The notes beneath the pieces were generated by a model, which had not been told where the DNA came from, ran no database searches, and saw only the letters and a list, made by a program, of their open reading frames with translations. A stretch of DNA of 58,777 bases from Bacteroidales bacterium. GTDB taxonomy: Bacteria; Bacteroidota; Bacteroidia; Bacteroidales; ML635J-15. The stretch is taken from NCBI GenBank assembly GCA_017617125.1, contig JAFZWY010000023.1:1-58777 (forward strand), in the 5' to 3' direction. The position numbers were made by a program, and so were the translations under genes. Numbering within the stretch: the first letter of the stretch is position 1; each line of letters begins with the position of its first letter. This document shows positions 43,149-53,231 of this stretch, piece by piece.

Positions 43149-44096
43149 ATGAATCAAACACTTGTTGCAGAAAATGTAGTCAAGAAGTATTCGAGCCACC
43201 TCGCACTCGACAAGGTTTCGGTTTCGGTTCCAGAAGGCTGCATTTTCGGTCTGCTTGGTCCTAACGGAGCAGGAAAGACGACTTTGATACGAATCATTAA
43301 CCAGATTACAGCACCAGACGAGGGAACAGTATATATCAACGGAGAAAAACTCTCGGGAAAACATATCGCACAAATAGGCTACCTGCCAGAAGAACGCGGA
43401 CTTTACAAAAAAATGGCAGTCGGCGAGCAGGCTCTCTACCTTTGCCAGCTCAAGGGAATGAAGAAAGCCGATGCTTTCCGCGAACTGAAAAAATGGTTCG
43501 AGAAGTTTGAGATAGAGAACTGGTGGAACAAGAAAGTTGAGGAACTTTCGAAAGGTATGCAGCAGAAAGTTCAGTTTATCACCACTATCCTTCACAAGCC
43601 GAAACTGCTCATCTTCGACGAGCCTTTCAGCGGATTCGACCCGATAAACGCCAACCTGCTGAAACAGGAAATCCTCGAACTCAAGAGAAACGGTTCGACA
43701 ATAATTTTCTCAACCCACAACATGTCGTCGGTTGAAGAAATATGCGACTACATTGCATTGATAAACAAATCGAAGAAGATACTCGAAGGCGAAGTAAACT
43801 CTATCCGCCGCGACTATGCCCCCGACATCTACGAGGTGCAGTACTCGGGATACTTCAACAAGATGATCGCAACGCTCACCTCCGACTACAAAATTCTGGA
43901 CGTGAAGGAATTTGAAGGCGGCAGCAAGATGAGCATCGAATTGCTGAACAAGGAGATGACCAACAACGACATCATCGCCCGCCTGACAAACTTCGGCAAC
44001 ATAGAATCGTTCCAGAAGGCTCTGCCTAGCATGAACGACATCTTTATCAGAGTGGTAAATAACACGAATGCAGAACAAGCGCAAGCACAAAACTAA
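43149..44096 (+). CDS. ABC transporter ATP-binding protein, NatA/DrrA type
   Basis: The product has 315 residues. Walker A is GPNGAGKTT (about residues 37-45), the signature is LSKGMQQK, and Walker B is LLIFDEPFSGFDP with the following H-loop TIIFSTHNMSS. After the nucleotide-binding domain there is an additional C-terminal domain of about 95 residues, as in NatA-type exporters. It works with the permease whose gene starts 4 bases later. The closest described systems export Na+ or drugs, but the substrate is not known. Confidence 0.92.
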   Translation: MNQTLVAENVVKKYSSHLALDKVSVSVPEGCIFGLLGPNGAGKTTLIRIINQITAPDEGTVYINGEKLSGKHIAQIGYLPEERGLYKKMAVGEQALYLCQLKGMKKADAFRELKKWFEKFEIENWWNKKVEELSKGMQQKVQFITTILHKPKLLIFDEPFSGFDPINANLLKQEILELKRNGSTIIFSTHNMSSVEEICDYIALINKSKKILEGEVNSIRRDYAPDIYEVQYSGYFNKMIATLTSDYKILDVKEFEGGSKMSIELLNKEMTNNDIIARLTNFGNIESFQKALPSMNDIFIRVVNNTNAEQAQAQN

Positions 44097-44100
44097 GAAT

Positions 44101-45483
44101 ATGAGCAAGATTGGACTTATAATAGGCAGGGAATACAAAACCCGTGTTCGCAAGAAATCATTCATCGTGATGACAATTCTGGGCCCGATTCTGTTCGCAG
44201 CCCTTATGGTGGCACCGGCAATTCTTATGCGCCTCGAAGACGACGACTTCAAGAATATTGCCGTAATCGACGAAACTGGAATGTTCGACCAGTACTCGCT
44301 GAAAAACACCAAAAACCTTAACTTCGACTTCGTGTCGGACAAATATTTCGAAGGCAACTACTACAATGTGTCGAAGGCAAAAACCGACCTCAAGGATTCC
44401 GACCACTTCGCATTGTTGTACATTCCAATAAATGCACTGTCGTCTAACAACGGCTCGGTTCAGCTTTTCTCGTACCAGCAACCCAACATGGGACTCAAGA
44501 TGCACATTTCAAACGGCATAGAGAAGAAAGCCGAAGAACTGAAACTCAGTAAGAAAGCCGAAGAACTCGACATCACCCAGAAGGAAATTGACAACATACT
44601 TATGGTTGCCAACACTTCCATAAATGTCGTAACCACAACCATTAACGACGACGGAAGCGAAAAGGAATCATCTACAACCGTGGCAATGGTAATCGGTTAT
44701 ATCTGCGGATTCCTGATTTACATGTTCATCTTCATGTACGGCTCGATGGTTATGAACGGTGTAATTGAAGAAAAGTCGAACCGCATTGTAGAAGTTATTG
44801 TTTCGTCGGTAAAGCCTTTCCAGCTTATGCTCGGCAAGATTATCGGAGTAGCTTTGGTAGGAATCACGCAATTTGTGCTGTGGGTGCTGCTGACGCTCGG
44901 AATAGTAAGTGTAACTTACGCCGTGCTGCAGAAGGACTTTTCAACTGCCGACCTTAATCCGCAGACGCAGATTATGGGCTCGACGCTTACCGACGCAACC
45001 GACGTGAATACCGACGACATGGCAAAGTTCAGCGAGATGACCAAGGCAATGGAATCGGTCAACTATGTAGGACTTCTGCTAATGTTCCTGTTCTACTTCA
45101 TCGGCGGCTATCTGCTTTATGCCGGAATGTTCGCCATAGCAGGTTCGGCTGTCGATAACGAAACCGACACGCAACAGTTTACGCTGCCAATAACGGTTCC
45201 TCTCATCCTGGGTATTTTCGTAATGCTTTCGGCGATCAACAATCCCGACGGCAGCCTCGCCTACTGGTTCTCGATTATCCCGTTCACATCGCCGATAGTG
45301 ATGATGGTAAGGATTCCGTTTGGCGTACCGGTTACCGACATTATAATTTCGATGGTTCTGCTTGTTGCAACCTTCATTGCAATCACATGGCTGGCGGCAA
45401 AGATTTACCGCGTCGGCATACTCATGTACGGCAAGAAGACCAACTACAAGGAATTGTGGAAATGGCTGAAATATAAGAACTAG
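44101..45483 (+). CDS. ABC-2 type permease, NatB-like
   Basis: The product has 460 residues. ATG 44101 (MSKIGLIIGREYKTRVRKKSF) was chosen; the frame extends to 44068 inside the ATPase gene but adds only a Lys-rich peptide. One helix near residues 22-42 is followed by a large extracytoplasmic domain (about 45-190) and then five helices (from YICGFLIYMFIFMYGSMVM on), the NatB arrangement. It pairs with the ATPase upstream. In Bacteroidota this unit commonly precedes other envelope or two-component genes, as here. Confidence 0.9.
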   Translation: MSKIGLIIGREYKTRVRKKSFIVMTILGPILFAALMVAPAILMRLEDDDFKNIAVIDETGMFDQYSLKNTKNLNFDFVSDKYFEGNYYNVSKAKTDLKDSDHFALLYIPINALSSNNGSVQLFSYQQPNMGLKMHISNGIEKKAEELKLSKKAEELDITQKEIDNILMVANTSINVVTTTINDDGSEKESSTTVAMVIGYICGFLIYMFIFMYGSMVMNGVIEEKSNRIVEVIVSSVKPFQLMLGKIIGVALVGITQFVLWVLLTLGIVSVTYAVLQKDFSTADLNPQTQIMGSTLTDATDVNTDDMAKFSEMTKAMESVNYVGLLLMFLFYFIGGYLLYAGMFAIAGSAVDNETDTQQFTLPITVPLILGIFVMLSAINNPDGSLAYWFSIIPFTSPIVMMVRIPFGVPVTDIIISMVLLVATFIAITWLAAKIYRVGILMYGKKTNYKELWKWLKYKN

Positions 45484-45484
45484 A

Positions 45485-45850
45485 ATGTTAAACAACATGG
45501 AAAAGCCAAGCATACTGGTTGTTGACGACGAACAGATAAACTTCGTATTGCTCAATGCGATACTAGGTAAGCTTGGCTATTCCGTGAAATATGCCGAAAA
45601 TGGCTACAAGGCCATCGAGATGGCACGCGAAAACGACTTCAAGCTCATAATAATGGACATCAAGATGCCAATAATGAACGGAGTCGAAACATCGCGGCAG
45701 ATAAAAGCCATAAAACCGCAGACAAACATTATTGCCTCATCGGCGATTAAGGCTCTCGACGACGAAGAATACAGCCTATTCTGCAACTTCATCTCGAAGC
45801 CGATAAACAGGGCTCAACTAATAGAACTCGTAGAGAAATACACTAAATAA
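45485..45850 (+). CDS. Stand-alone response regulator receiver protein
   Basis: The product has 121 residues and is a single CheY-like domain: acidic pair Asp14/Asp15 in LVVDDE, phospho-acceptor Asp58 in IIMDIKMP, switch Ser in IIASSA and Lys in FISKP. There is no output domain. ATG 45485 follows the permease stop by one base; ATG 45497 (MEKPSIL) is also possible. With no kinase beside it, it probably takes phosphate from a distant or hybrid kinase and acts by protein contact. Confidence 0.9.
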   Translation: MLNNMEKPSILVVDDEQINFVLLNAILGKLGYSVKYAENGYKAIEMARENDFKLIIMDIKMPIMNGVETSRQIKAIKPQTNIIASSAIKALDDEEYSLFCNFISKPINRAQLIELVEKYTK

Positions 45851-45859
45851 AGAACAACG

Positions 45860-46738
45860 ATGCACAAGTCAGGTTTTGTAAATATAATAGGCAATCCGAA
45901 TGTGGGCAAATCGACCCTCATGAACGAACTCGTAGGAGAAAAAATTTCAATAATTACCTCGAAGTCGCAAACCACAAGGCACAGAATCCTTGGCATCGTA
46001 AACGGCGACGATTTCCAGATTGTGTACAGCGACACACCTGGAATCATAAAGCCGAACTACAAGCTGCAGGAAAAGATGATGGAATTTGTCTCGGTTTCGT
46101 TCGACGATGCCGACGTGTTCCTGTACGTTACCGATGTGGTAGAGTCGCCAGAAAAGAACGTCGAATACATTGAACGTCTGAGCAAGGTGAAGATTCCTGT
46201 TTTCTGCCTCATCAACAAAATAGACCTAGCGTCGAACGAAGAGATAGAAAACCTGCAGATGTTCTGGGAAAACAGGCTACCCAATGCTAAGATATTTACC
46301 ATTTCGGCACTGAACGGCACAAACGTCGAACAAGTATTCAACGAGATACTGGCAGTACTTCCTGAAGGACCAGCATGGTTCCCTAAGGATCAGCTAACCG
46401 ACAAGACCGAACGTTTCATAGTATCGGAAATCATCCGCGAAAAGATTTTCCTCAACTACCAGAAGGAAATCCCCTACTCTTGCGAAGTTGCTGTCGAAGA
46501 ATTCAAGGAAAGCCCAGATATCATAAGGATAAAGTCGGTAATTATTGTGGAACGGCAGTCGCAAAAGGGAATAATCATCGGCAACAAAGGTGCGGCAATA
46601 AAAAAAGTCGGCACCGAAGCTCGTCTCGACATTGAAAAATTCTTTGGCAAAAAGGTTTTCCTCGAAACTTTTGTAAAGGTTGAAAAGGACTGGCGTAGCA
46701 GCGACAGAAGCCTAAGCAATTTTGGATACAATATATAG
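45860..46738 (+). CDS. era: GTPase Era
   Basis: The product has 292 residues. G motifs are GNPNVGKST (residues 10-18), the switch SQTTRHR, DTPGI and NKID; the C-terminal KH domain contains VERQSQKGIIIGNKGAAIKKVG. Era binds the 3' end of 16S rRNA and helps mature the small subunit. It starts 9 bases after the receiver gene and ends the plus-strand run. No terminator follows; a stretch of short repeats separates it from the convergent radC. Confidence 0.97.
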   Translation: MHKSGFVNIIGNPNVGKSTLMNELVGEKISIITSKSQTTRHRILGIVNGDDFQIVYSDTPGIIKPNYKLQEKMMEFVSVSFDDADVFLYVTDVVESPEKNVEYIERLSKVKIPVFCLINKIDLASNEEIENLQMFWENRLPNAKIFTISALNGTNVEQVFNEILAVLPEGPAWFPKDQLTDKTERFIVSEIIREKIFLNYQKEIPYSCEVAVEEFKESPDIIRIKSVIIVERQSQKGIIIGNKGAAIKKVGTEARLDIEKFFGKKVFLETFVKVEKDWRSSDRSLSNFGYNI

Positions 46739-46847
46739 GGCGAAGCCCATTTCTATGCCTGCGGCGTTTATATGGCTACGCCGTTTCTATGTTTCTGGTT
46801 TTAGGTTTCTAGTTTAAGGTTTAAGAGTTCAATAATTTGATGGACAG

Positions 46848-46889
46848 ACTTTCAACTTTCAACTCTTAACTTTTAACTTTTAACAATCA
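46848..46889. repeat. Degenerate 7-bp tandem repeat
   Basis: Six units in register (ACTTTCA, ACTTTCA, ACTCTTA, ACTTTTA, ACTTTTA, ACAATCA) between the convergent era and radC genes. Function unknown. Confidence 0.8.
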
Positions 46890-46902
46890 ACTGCCCTCCG
46901 GG

Positions 46903-47589
46903 CTAAATTCTTCCCTTATCGTGATAACTATAGTAATCCTTGCCGTTGCTACTTATTATCACATGGTCGACAAATCTAATTTTCATAAGCGAACATGCCT
47001 TGCTCAGATTATTTGTCAGTTCATCGTCCTGACGGCTTGGCGTTAGGTTTCCCGACGGATGGTTGTGGACAAAAGCCATTGCACATGCATTCAGCCTCAA
47101 TGCTTCGGCTATTACAACCCTGACGTCGACCAATGTACTGTCGATACCGCCTACGCCGACCTGCTTAATCCTGATTATACCATTGGAATTGTTAAGGTAG
47201 ATGGCAAAGGCGAGTTCCTGGTTTGAGTCGACAACTCTAGGCACAACTGCATTAAAGATATCCTCGCTTTTTAGAATCTGCTCTCCAATAGAATTTTCGC
47301 GACGGCGACTAAGTTCGAGCGCAGCAACAATTGTAACAGCCTTGGCCTCGCCAATCGCTTCGTATTTAAGCAGATCGCTATACGTCAAGCGGTATAGATT
47401 CTCGACCTTGTTGTCGCAGTCGTCAAGGATTTCACGTGCAACGTCGAGAGCACTCTTGCGCTTATTTCCCGACCCGATAAGTATGGCAAGCAATTCGGCT
47501 GCAGTCAGCGACTTTTCGCCTTTGGCAATAAGTTTTTCGCGCGGACGTTCCTCTTCTGCCCAGTTCTTTATACTCTTTCGTATACTCAT
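46903..47589 (-). CDS. radC: RadC family JAB-domain protein
   Basis: The product has 228 residues. ATG 47589 (MSIRKSIKNWAEEERPREKL) was chosen since it begins the family's conserved N-terminus. A UvrC/RuvA-like helix-hairpin region (about residues 10-75) precedes the JAB/MPN metal-binding domain with AFVHNHPSGNLTPSRQD (two His and an Asp). Its biochemical role is unsettled; the DNA-repair name is historical. It is 66 bases downstream of rpsT on the same strand without a clear own promoter, so co-transcription is likely. Confidence 0.94.
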   Translation of the reverse strand: MSIRKSIKNWAEEERPREKLIAKGEKSLTAAELLAILIGSGNKRKSALDVAREILDDCDNKVENLYRLTYSDLLKYEAIGEAKAVTIVAALELSRRRENSIGEQILKSEDIFNAVVPRVVDSNQELAFAIYLNNSNGIIRIKQVGVGGIDSTLVDVRVVIAEALRLNACAMAFVHNHPSGNLTPSRQDDELTNNLSKACSLMKIRFVDHVIISSNGKDYYSYHDKGRI

Positions 47590-47655
47590 ACATGTACAAA
47601 CAAAAAAACTGCTTCGCCACAGACGAAACAGCAAGATTTTAAATGGTCATCGCAA

Positions 47656-47910
47656 TTACGACAACTGGTTGACGTGATTTGCCAAAGATGACTTGAGGTT
47701 GGCTGCCTTGTTAGCGTGGATAACGTTCTTCTTTGCCAACTTATCCAACATTCTTGCAACCTTCGGGAGCATTGCTTCAGCTTCCGACTTTACCGACATA
47801 GCTCTTAATGCGCGAACAGCATTACGCGATGTACGAGCATAAAACTTATTATGCAACCTTCTTGCTTCAATCTGTCTGATTCTCTTCTTTGCTGACTGAT
47901 GATGTGCCAT
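47656..47910 (-). CDS. rpsT: 30S ribosomal protein S20
   Basis: The product has 84 residues with the family signs: basic start [30 protein letters not shown], and the late [19 protein letters not shown]. It is a three-helix protein that binds 16S rRNA in small-subunit assembly. The Lys/Arg content and length are normal. It has a good promoter 60 bases upstream and probably carries radC along. Confidence 0.97.
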   Translation of the reverse strand: MAHHQSAKKRIRQIEARRLHNKFYARTSRNAVRALRAMSVKSEAEAMLPKVARMLDKLAKKNVIHANKAANLKSSLANHVNQLS

Positions 47911-47966
47911 ATTTTTTCTTAACTTTTATAAAATTAATCTATACTTTTTCAAAAAATTTCGGACTG

Positions 47967-47995
47967 CAAAGATACTACTTTTTTCGTCAATACAA
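47967..47995 (-). promoter_or_regulatory. Promoter of rpsT
   Basis: On the minus strand: TTG at 47995-47993, 18 bases, TATCTTTG at 47974-47967. The leader is about 50 bases. Confidence 0.7.
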
Positions 47996-48274
47996 TTTTT
48001 TGATTTAATATTTTTCAAAATAAAGTTTCAAACGCTTAAATCACTGTCATATTGGACGTTACAAACCAAAACATTCCGAATTCAAACAAATACAATGGCA
48101 AACTACCCCACAAAACGTCGATACAAGCAAAGCCTAAACGGCAAACATTAGTATATATCCTCACAGGAAAAAAGTGCTACACAACATAATGTGAGCTGAT
48201 TTTATTTCCGTAAGGTAGACCTATAATAATAAAAAAGGTATTAACTTTGCAACCTCAAAATAAATTCTGTACAG
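47996..48274. other. Intergenic region before mutA
   Basis: With the rpsT leader, 47911-48274 holds no gene. TAACTTTG at 48242-48249 is a likely -7 box for mutA, 25 bases before its ATG; no TTG is at -33. I looked for a cobalamin riboswitch because the enzyme needs B12, but found no B12-box or paired structure. The rest is unstructured AT-rich DNA. Confidence 0.6.
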
Positions 48275-50176
48275 ATGGATAATAAATTGTTTCAAGAATT
48301 TCCTCCCGTGCCGACCCAAGAATGGGAGGATGTAATAATCAAGGACTTAAAAGGCGCCGACTACGAGAAGAAACTCGTATGGAAAACTCAGGAAGGATTC
48401 AACGTCCGCCCCTACTACCGCGCCGACAACCTAAATGACATAAAATATTTGGACTCGAAGCCCGGTGAGTTCCCATTTGTCCGCGGAACCAAGAATAACA
48501 ACAACTGGTTCATACACCACGGCATTTGCTGCTGCGACGGCGACTACAAGAAAGCCAACGCTACCGCAAAGATGCTGTTGACAAAGGGAATCGAATCGCT
48601 CGGATTCTACATCGACAATACAAAGGTTCAGACCAAGGCCGACTTCGAGGCTCTGCTCGCCGACATCAAACTGGACAAAACACCGGTTACATTCATCGGT
48701 TGCTGCCTCAAGGCCATGGAAACCTTGAAAAATTTCCTCGCTTACGTTGATTCTCTCGGAATCGACAAGAACGAGGTAAGAGCCAACTTCGACTTCAACC
48801 CGCTGCGAAACCTTACCAACAAAGGTTTCCTCTGCGAGGACAAGGCTTTCAAGCTTCTTGCAGAATGCGTAAAGATGGCAAAGGACTACAAGCGTGTTCG
48901 CGTTATCTGCGTTGACGGATACACATTCAACAGCGCTGGCGCATCATCGGTTCAGGAACTTGCTTTCACACTTTCGGAAGGTAGCGAATACCTGTCGCGC
49001 CTCACCGACGAAGGCTTGACCGCCGAAGAAGTTGCAAAGAAGATGGTATTCCTGTTTGGTGTTGGAAGCACCTACTTCATGGAAATTGCAAAGTTCCGCG
49101 CTGCAAGAATGCTGTGGGCTAACATAGTTGAGGCTTACGGTTGCGATTCGGAATGCGCAAAGAAGATGCAGATTGCAGCAACCACCAGCGAGTGGAACCA
49201 GACAGTTTACGATGCATACGTAAATATGCTTCGCGGAACTACCGAGGCAATGAGCGCAATCATCGCCGGTGTCGATTACCTCGAAGTTCTTCCTTACGAC
49301 TATCCGTTCGAAGTTCCTACAGACTTCTCGAATCGTATTGCTCGTAATGTGCAGACCATCCTCAAGGAAGAATCGCACTTCGACAAGGTCGTTGACCCTG
49401 CTGCAGGTTCTTACTACATCGAAAACCTTACAAACTCGATAGCCAACACCGCTTGGAACCTCTTCAAGACTGTTGAAGATGGTGGCGGATTCGTAGCTAA
49501 GTTCAAGGAAGGCTTTGTACAATCGGAAATTAAGGCAGTTTCGGACAAGCGCGACAAGAACATCGCAACCCGCCGCGAAACATTGCTTGGAACCAACCAG
49601 TTCCCGAACTTCAACGAGAGAGCCGAAGCCAACATTACCAAGGAAATCGTTTCGCGCGACATTCCTACAATGATGGGCATGAAGATGGAAGAAGCCGAGT
49701 GCTGCTCGCACGAAAAGATAGCCGAACCATTGAAGCCTTACCGTGGTGCCGAAGCATTCGAAGCATTGCGTCTTGCTACCGACCGCAGCGGCGTAGAACC
49801 GAAGGCTTTCATGCTTACATTCGGTAACCTGGCAATGTGCCGCGCAAGAGCACAGTTCTCGTCGAACTTCTTCGCAGTGGCAGGAATCAAGGTTATGGAC
49901 AACAACCGCTTCGCAACAATCGAAGAAGGTGCTAAGGCAGCTTTGGAATCGAAGGCTCAGATAGTTGTTGCCTGCTCGTCGGACGACGAATATGCCGAAG
50001 CAGTTCCGCAGATTGCAGAACTCATTGGCGACAAGGCAATACTTGTTGTTGCAGGTGACCCCGAATGCCGTCCTGCACTCGAAGAAAAGGGCATCAAGAA
50101 CTACATCCATGTAAAGTGCAATGTGCTTGAAACCTTGAAGGAATATCAAAAAATGTTGGGTATTAACGAATTATAA
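48275..50176 (+). CDS. mutA: Methylmalonyl-CoA mutase small subunit
   Basis: The product has 633 residues. The N-terminal barrel keeps the mutase pattern ([47 protein letters not shown] near residue 375), but the C-terminal flavodoxin-like domain lacks the DxHxxG cobalamin motif, as expected for the non-catalytic subunit. It pairs with MutB, encoded 8 bases downstream. The MutAB dimer turns succinyl-CoA into (R)-methylmalonyl-CoA in the fermentative direction. Confidence 0.96.
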   Translation: MDNKLFQEFPPVPTQEWEDVIIKDLKGADYEKKLVWKTQEGFNVRPYYRADNLNDIKYLDSKPGEFPFVRGTKNNNNWFIHHGICCCDGDYKKANATAKMLLTKGIESLGFYIDNTKVQTKADFEALLADIKLDKTPVTFIGCCLKAMETLKNFLAYVDSLGIDKNEVRANFDFNPLRNLTNKGFLCEDKAFKLLAECVKMAKDYKRVRVICVDGYTFNSAGASSVQELAFTLSEGSEYLSRLTDEGLTAEEVAKKMVFLFGVGSTYFMEIAKFRAARMLWANIVEAYGCDSECAKKMQIAATTSEWNQTVYDAYVNMLRGTTEAMSAIIAGVDYLEVLPYDYPFEVPTDFSNRIARNVQTILKEESHFDKVVDPAAGSYYIENLTNSIANTAWNLFKTVEDGGGFVAKFKEGFVQSEIKAVSDKRDKNIATRRETLLGTNQFPNFNERAEANITKEIVSRDIPTMMGMKMEEAECCSHEKIAEPLKPYRGAEAFEALRLATDRSGVEPKAFMLTFGNLAMCRARAQFSSNFFAVAGIKVMDNNRFATIEEGAKAALESKAQIVVACSSDDEYAEAVPQIAELIGDKAILVVAGDPECRPALEEKGIKNYIHVKCNVLETLKEYQKMLGINEL

Positions 50177-50184
50177 CAGAAGCC

Positions 50185-52314
50185 ATGAGACCGAATTTCA
50201 AAGATATAAAATATACGGGCAAAGCAGCAGAATGCTGCGGAAATAGCAGCGACCAGTCGCTTTGGACAACCCCCGAACAAATTAGCGTAAAGGGCATATA
50301 CACTGCCGACGACCTTGCAGGAATGGAACATCTGAACTATGCAGCAGGTGTACCGCCTTTCCTTCGCGGTCCTTACTCAACAATGTATGTGCAGAAGCCG
50401 TGGACAATCCGCCAATATGCAGGTTTCTCGACAGCAGAAGAATCTAACGCATTCTACCGTCGTAACCTTGCTGCAGGTCAGAAAGGTCTGTCGGTTGCAT
50501 TCGACCTTCCTACTCACCGTGGCTACGATGCCGACCATCCGCGCGTTGTAGGTGATGTGGGTAAGGCTGGTGTTAGCATCTGCTCGGTTGAGGATATGAA
50601 GATATTGTTCGACCAGATTCCATTGGGCAAGATGTCGGTATCAATGACAATGAACGGCGCAGTATTGCCGATTCTTGCATTCTACATCGTAGCTGGTTTG
50701 GAACAGGGCGTTAAGCTCGAGGAAATGCAGGGTACAATCCAGAACGACATCCTCAAGGAGTTCATGGTTCGTAATACCTATATATATCCGCCTGAGTTCT
50801 CAATGAGAATCATCGGCGATATTTTCGCTTACACCTCGAAGTTCATGCCTAAGTTCAACTCAATTTCGATTTCGGGCTACCACATGCAGGAAGCAGGTGC
50901 AACCAACGATATCGAAATGGCATACACCCTTGCCGACGGTCTTGAATACCTCCGTACAGGTATCAAGGCAGGTATCGATGTTGACGCATTCGCACCGCGT
51001 CTGTCGTTCTTCTGGGCAATCGGCATGAACCACTTCATGGAAATTGCAAAGATGCGTGCAGCACGTATGCTGTGGGCAAAGATTGTAAAGCAGTTCAACC
51101 CGAAGAATCCGAAATCGTTGTCATTGCGTACCCACAGCCAGACATCGGGTTGGTCGCTTACCGAACAGGACCCGTTCAACAATGTTACACGTACTTGTAT
51201 CGAAGCAATGGGCGCAGCTTTGGGACACACCCAGTCGTTGCACACCAACGCTCTCGACGAGGCAATCGCATTGCCAACCGACTTCTCGGCTCGTATCGCT
51301 CGTAACACCCAGATTTACATCCAGGAAGAAACCAACGTTTGCCGTTCAATCGACCCGTGGGCTGGTTCGTACTATATCGAAAGCCTCACCAACGATCTTG
51401 CACACCGCGCATGGAAGCACATCGAAGAAGTTGAAAAGCTCGGCGGTATGGCAAAGGCAATCGAAAGTGGTATTCCAAAGATGCGTATCGAAGAGGCTGC
51501 AGCTCGCACCCAGGCTCGCATCGACAGTGGAAACCAGACTATCGTTGGTATCAACAAGTACCGCCTCGAAAAGGAAGACCCGATTGACATCCTCGCAGTT
51601 GACAACACCGCAGTTAGAAAGCAGCAGGTACAGAGGTTGCAGGAGTTGAGGGCAAAGCGCAACAACGACGATGTTCGCCGTGCTTTGGACGCTATTACAA
51701 GATGCGTTGAAACTGGCGAAGGCAACTTGCTCGAACTCGCTGTTGAGGCAGCAAAGGTTCGCGCTTCGTTGGGTGAAATTTCGGATGCATGTGAAAAAAT
51801 TGTAGGAAGACATAAAGCAGTGATTAAGACTATCTCTGGCGTATATTCTTCGGAAACCAAGAACGACGCCGAATTTGAAAGGGCAAAGGAACTTTGCCGT
51901 GAGTTTGCAAAGAAGGAAGGCCGTCAGCCTCGTATTATGGTTGTCAAGATGGGTCAGGACGGACACGACCGTGGCGCAAAGGTTGTTGCAACCGGTTACG
52001 CCGACTGCGGTTTCGACGTCGATATGGGACCGTTGTTCCAGACTCCGGAAGAAGCAGCAAAGCAGGCTGTTGAGAACGATGTCCACATTGTTGGTGTATC
52101 GTCGTTGGCAGCAGGTCACAAGACCTTGATTCCAGCCTTGATAGAAGAACTCAAGAAGTTGGGTCGTGACGACATCATGGTTACAGCCGGTGGTGTTATC
52201 CCAGCTCAGGACTACCAGTTCCTCTACGATGCAGGCGTAGCTGCAATCTACGGTCCTGGAACCCCTGTTTCGAAGTCAGCAATCAGCATGCTGGAACTGT
52301 TGATGGCAGAATAA
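50185..52314 (+). CDS. mutB: Methylmalonyl-CoA mutase large subunit
   Basis: The product has 709 residues and is the catalytic, B12-binding subunit. The barrel has [38 protein letters not shown], and the C-terminal cobalamin domain has D592-G-H594-D-R-G, where His594 is the lower axial ligand. The substrate and radical residues around [16 protein letters not shown] are present. It needs adenosylcobalamin. The GTPase chaperone MeaB, often next to mutB in this phylum, is absent here; a terminator follows at once. Confidence 0.97.
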   Translation: MRPNFKDIKYTGKAAECCGNSSDQSLWTTPEQISVKGIYTADDLAGMEHLNYAAGVPPFLRGPYSTMYVQKPWTIRQYAGFSTAEESNAFYRRNLAAGQKGLSVAFDLPTHRGYDADHPRVVGDVGKAGVSICSVEDMKILFDQIPLGKMSVSMTMNGAVLPILAFYIVAGLEQGVKLEEMQGTIQNDILKEFMVRNTYIYPPEFSMRIIGDIFAYTSKFMPKFNSISISGYHMQEAGATNDIEMAYTLADGLEYLRTGIKAGIDVDAFAPRLSFFWAIGMNHFMEIAKMRAARMLWAKIVKQFNPKNPKSLSLRTHSQTSGWSLTEQDPFNNVTRTCIEAMGAALGHTQSLHTNALDEAIALPTDFSARIARNTQIYIQEETNVCRSIDPWAGSYYIESLTNDLAHRAWKHIEEVEKLGGMAKAIESGIPKMRIEEAAARTQARIDSGNQTIVGINKYRLEKEDPIDILAVDNTAVRKQQVQRLQELRAKRNNDDVRRALDAITRCVETGEGNLLELAVEAAKVRASLGEISDACEKIVGRHKAVIKTISGVYSSETKNDAEFERAKELCREFAKKEGRQPRIMVVKMGQDGHDRGAKVVATGYADCGFDVDMGPLFQTPEEAAKQAVENDVHIVGVSSLAAGHKTLIPALIEELKKLGRDDIMVTAGGVIPAQDYQFLYDAGVAAIYGPGTPVSKSAISMLELLMAE

Positions 52315-52331
52315 AAGAACAGCATAATGCA

Positions 52332-52362
52332 AAAAAACGAGCGACAATATCGCTCGTTTTTT
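52332..52362 (+). terminator. Terminator of mutAB
   Basis: Perfect 12-pair stem AAAAAACGAGCG / CGCTCGTTTTTT with a 7-base loop. Confidence 0.93.
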
Positions 52363-52386
52363 TGTTATTGTGTCATGATGTCTCAT

Positions 52387-52410
52387 TGTCATCGTGTCGA
52401 CACTATGACA
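52387..52410. repeat. 24-bp near-perfect palindrome
   Basis: TGTCATCGTGTC / GACACTATGACA: 11 of 12 pairs match, with no loop. TGTCAT words also lie just upstream (52371-52376) and the region 52370-52430 is rich in TGTC/GACA. It lies 77 bases before the ATG at 52474, so it could be an operator or a repeat remnant. Confidence 0.7.
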
Positions 52411-52450
52411 TAAGACTCAATGACAAGGTTCTTGATTGTCGAAAAATGTT

Positions 52451-52458
52451 TATTTTTG
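52451..52458 (+). promoter_or_regulatory. -7 box before the four-helix protein gene
   Basis: TATTTTTG, full match to TAnnTTTG, 15 bases before the ATG. A TTG at 52432-52434 is 16 bases upstream, shorter than usual. Confidence 0.5.
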
Positions 52459-52473
52459 CGAAAAAGAAATTGA

Positions 52474-53214
52474 ATGAAAATATTTCGACAAGCATATTTC
52501 TGGCTTGACACATGGGTTTTGGCAAACATAATTCAACTTGCCACCCAAGATTTCTGCAAACGCTATCTTAACCGCTCAAATGACCCTTGTGGCCGCCAAT
52601 ACGACCAGATGACACAAGCCGCTCGCTCTGTACCTGCCAATATTGCTGAAGGGAACTCTCGCCATTCAACATCAAAGGAAACGGAAATGAAACTTACTGA
52701 CGTTGCCAGGGCTAGTCTTGCAGAATTGGCCAATGACTATGTAAATTGGTTGTTACAACACGAACAACTTCCTTGGTCAATAAATTCTGATGAACACAAA
52801 AAAGTAAATGCGGTCATACTTGACAGAGCGAACTACAAGGAAGATGTCCAATATCTGAGCAGCATTCACATCCTGACACAAAAACACAAGTGGGACGAAT
52901 GGTTCAATTCTAACGATTCAATGACCGAAGCCAGATGCATACTGACACTATGTAACCGTCTAATATCAATGCTGGGCAAGCAAATTGAAACATTACTTTC
53001 ATCCTTCCGAGAAGAAGGTGGATTTACTGAAGGCTTGACCGCAGAAAGACTTGCCTACCGCACGGAGCAAAGCATTCAAACGGAATCTCCATTATGTCCC
53101 AAATGTGGGAAACCTATGATAAAACGCGTTGCGAAAAAAGGCATTAACTCCGGCAAAGAATTTTGGAGTTGCTCATCATTCCCTGAATGTAACGGAACAA
53201 GGAAAGCTGAATAG
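52474..53214 (+). CDS. Four-helix-bundle (S23-like) protein with topoisomerase-type zinc ribbon
   Basis: The product has 246 residues. Residues about 10-180 are helical and match the S23/four-helix-bundle family (QYDQMTQAARSVPANIAEGNSRHSTSKETEMKLTDVARASLAELA). The C-terminal zinc ribbon (about 208-242) has C-x2-C, then C and C in LCPKCGKP...FWSCSSFPECNG, as in the tail of topoisomerase I. This pairing occurs as the 'four helix bundle suffix' group. S23-like proteins are known from intervening sequences in 23S rRNA, but here no rRNA is near. Nucleic-acid binding is likely; the function is unknown. It converges with the M1 peptidase gene with a 17-base gap. Confidence 0.85.
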   Translation: MKIFRQAYFWLDTWVLANIIQLATQDFCKRYLNRSNDPCGRQYDQMTQAARSVPANIAEGNSRHSTSKETEMKLTDVARASLAELANDYVNWLLQHEQLPWSINSDEHKKVNAVILDRANYKEDVQYLSSIHILTQKHKWDEWFNSNDSMTEARCILTLCNRLISMLGKQIETLLSSFREEGGFTEGLTAERLAYRTEQSIQTESPLCPKCGKPMIKRVAKKGINSGKEFWSCSSFPECNGTRKAE

Positions 53215-53231
53215 CATTGGCAAAACAAATC

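Noticed and set aside
47996..48274. Cobalamin riboswitch upstream of mutA
   Set aside because: No B12-box or matching helices were found; mutases are often not under this control.
48944..50149. A 401-codon open frame antisense to mutA
   Set aside because: It is fully inside a clear mutA frame, shows no family signature and has antisense-type composition.
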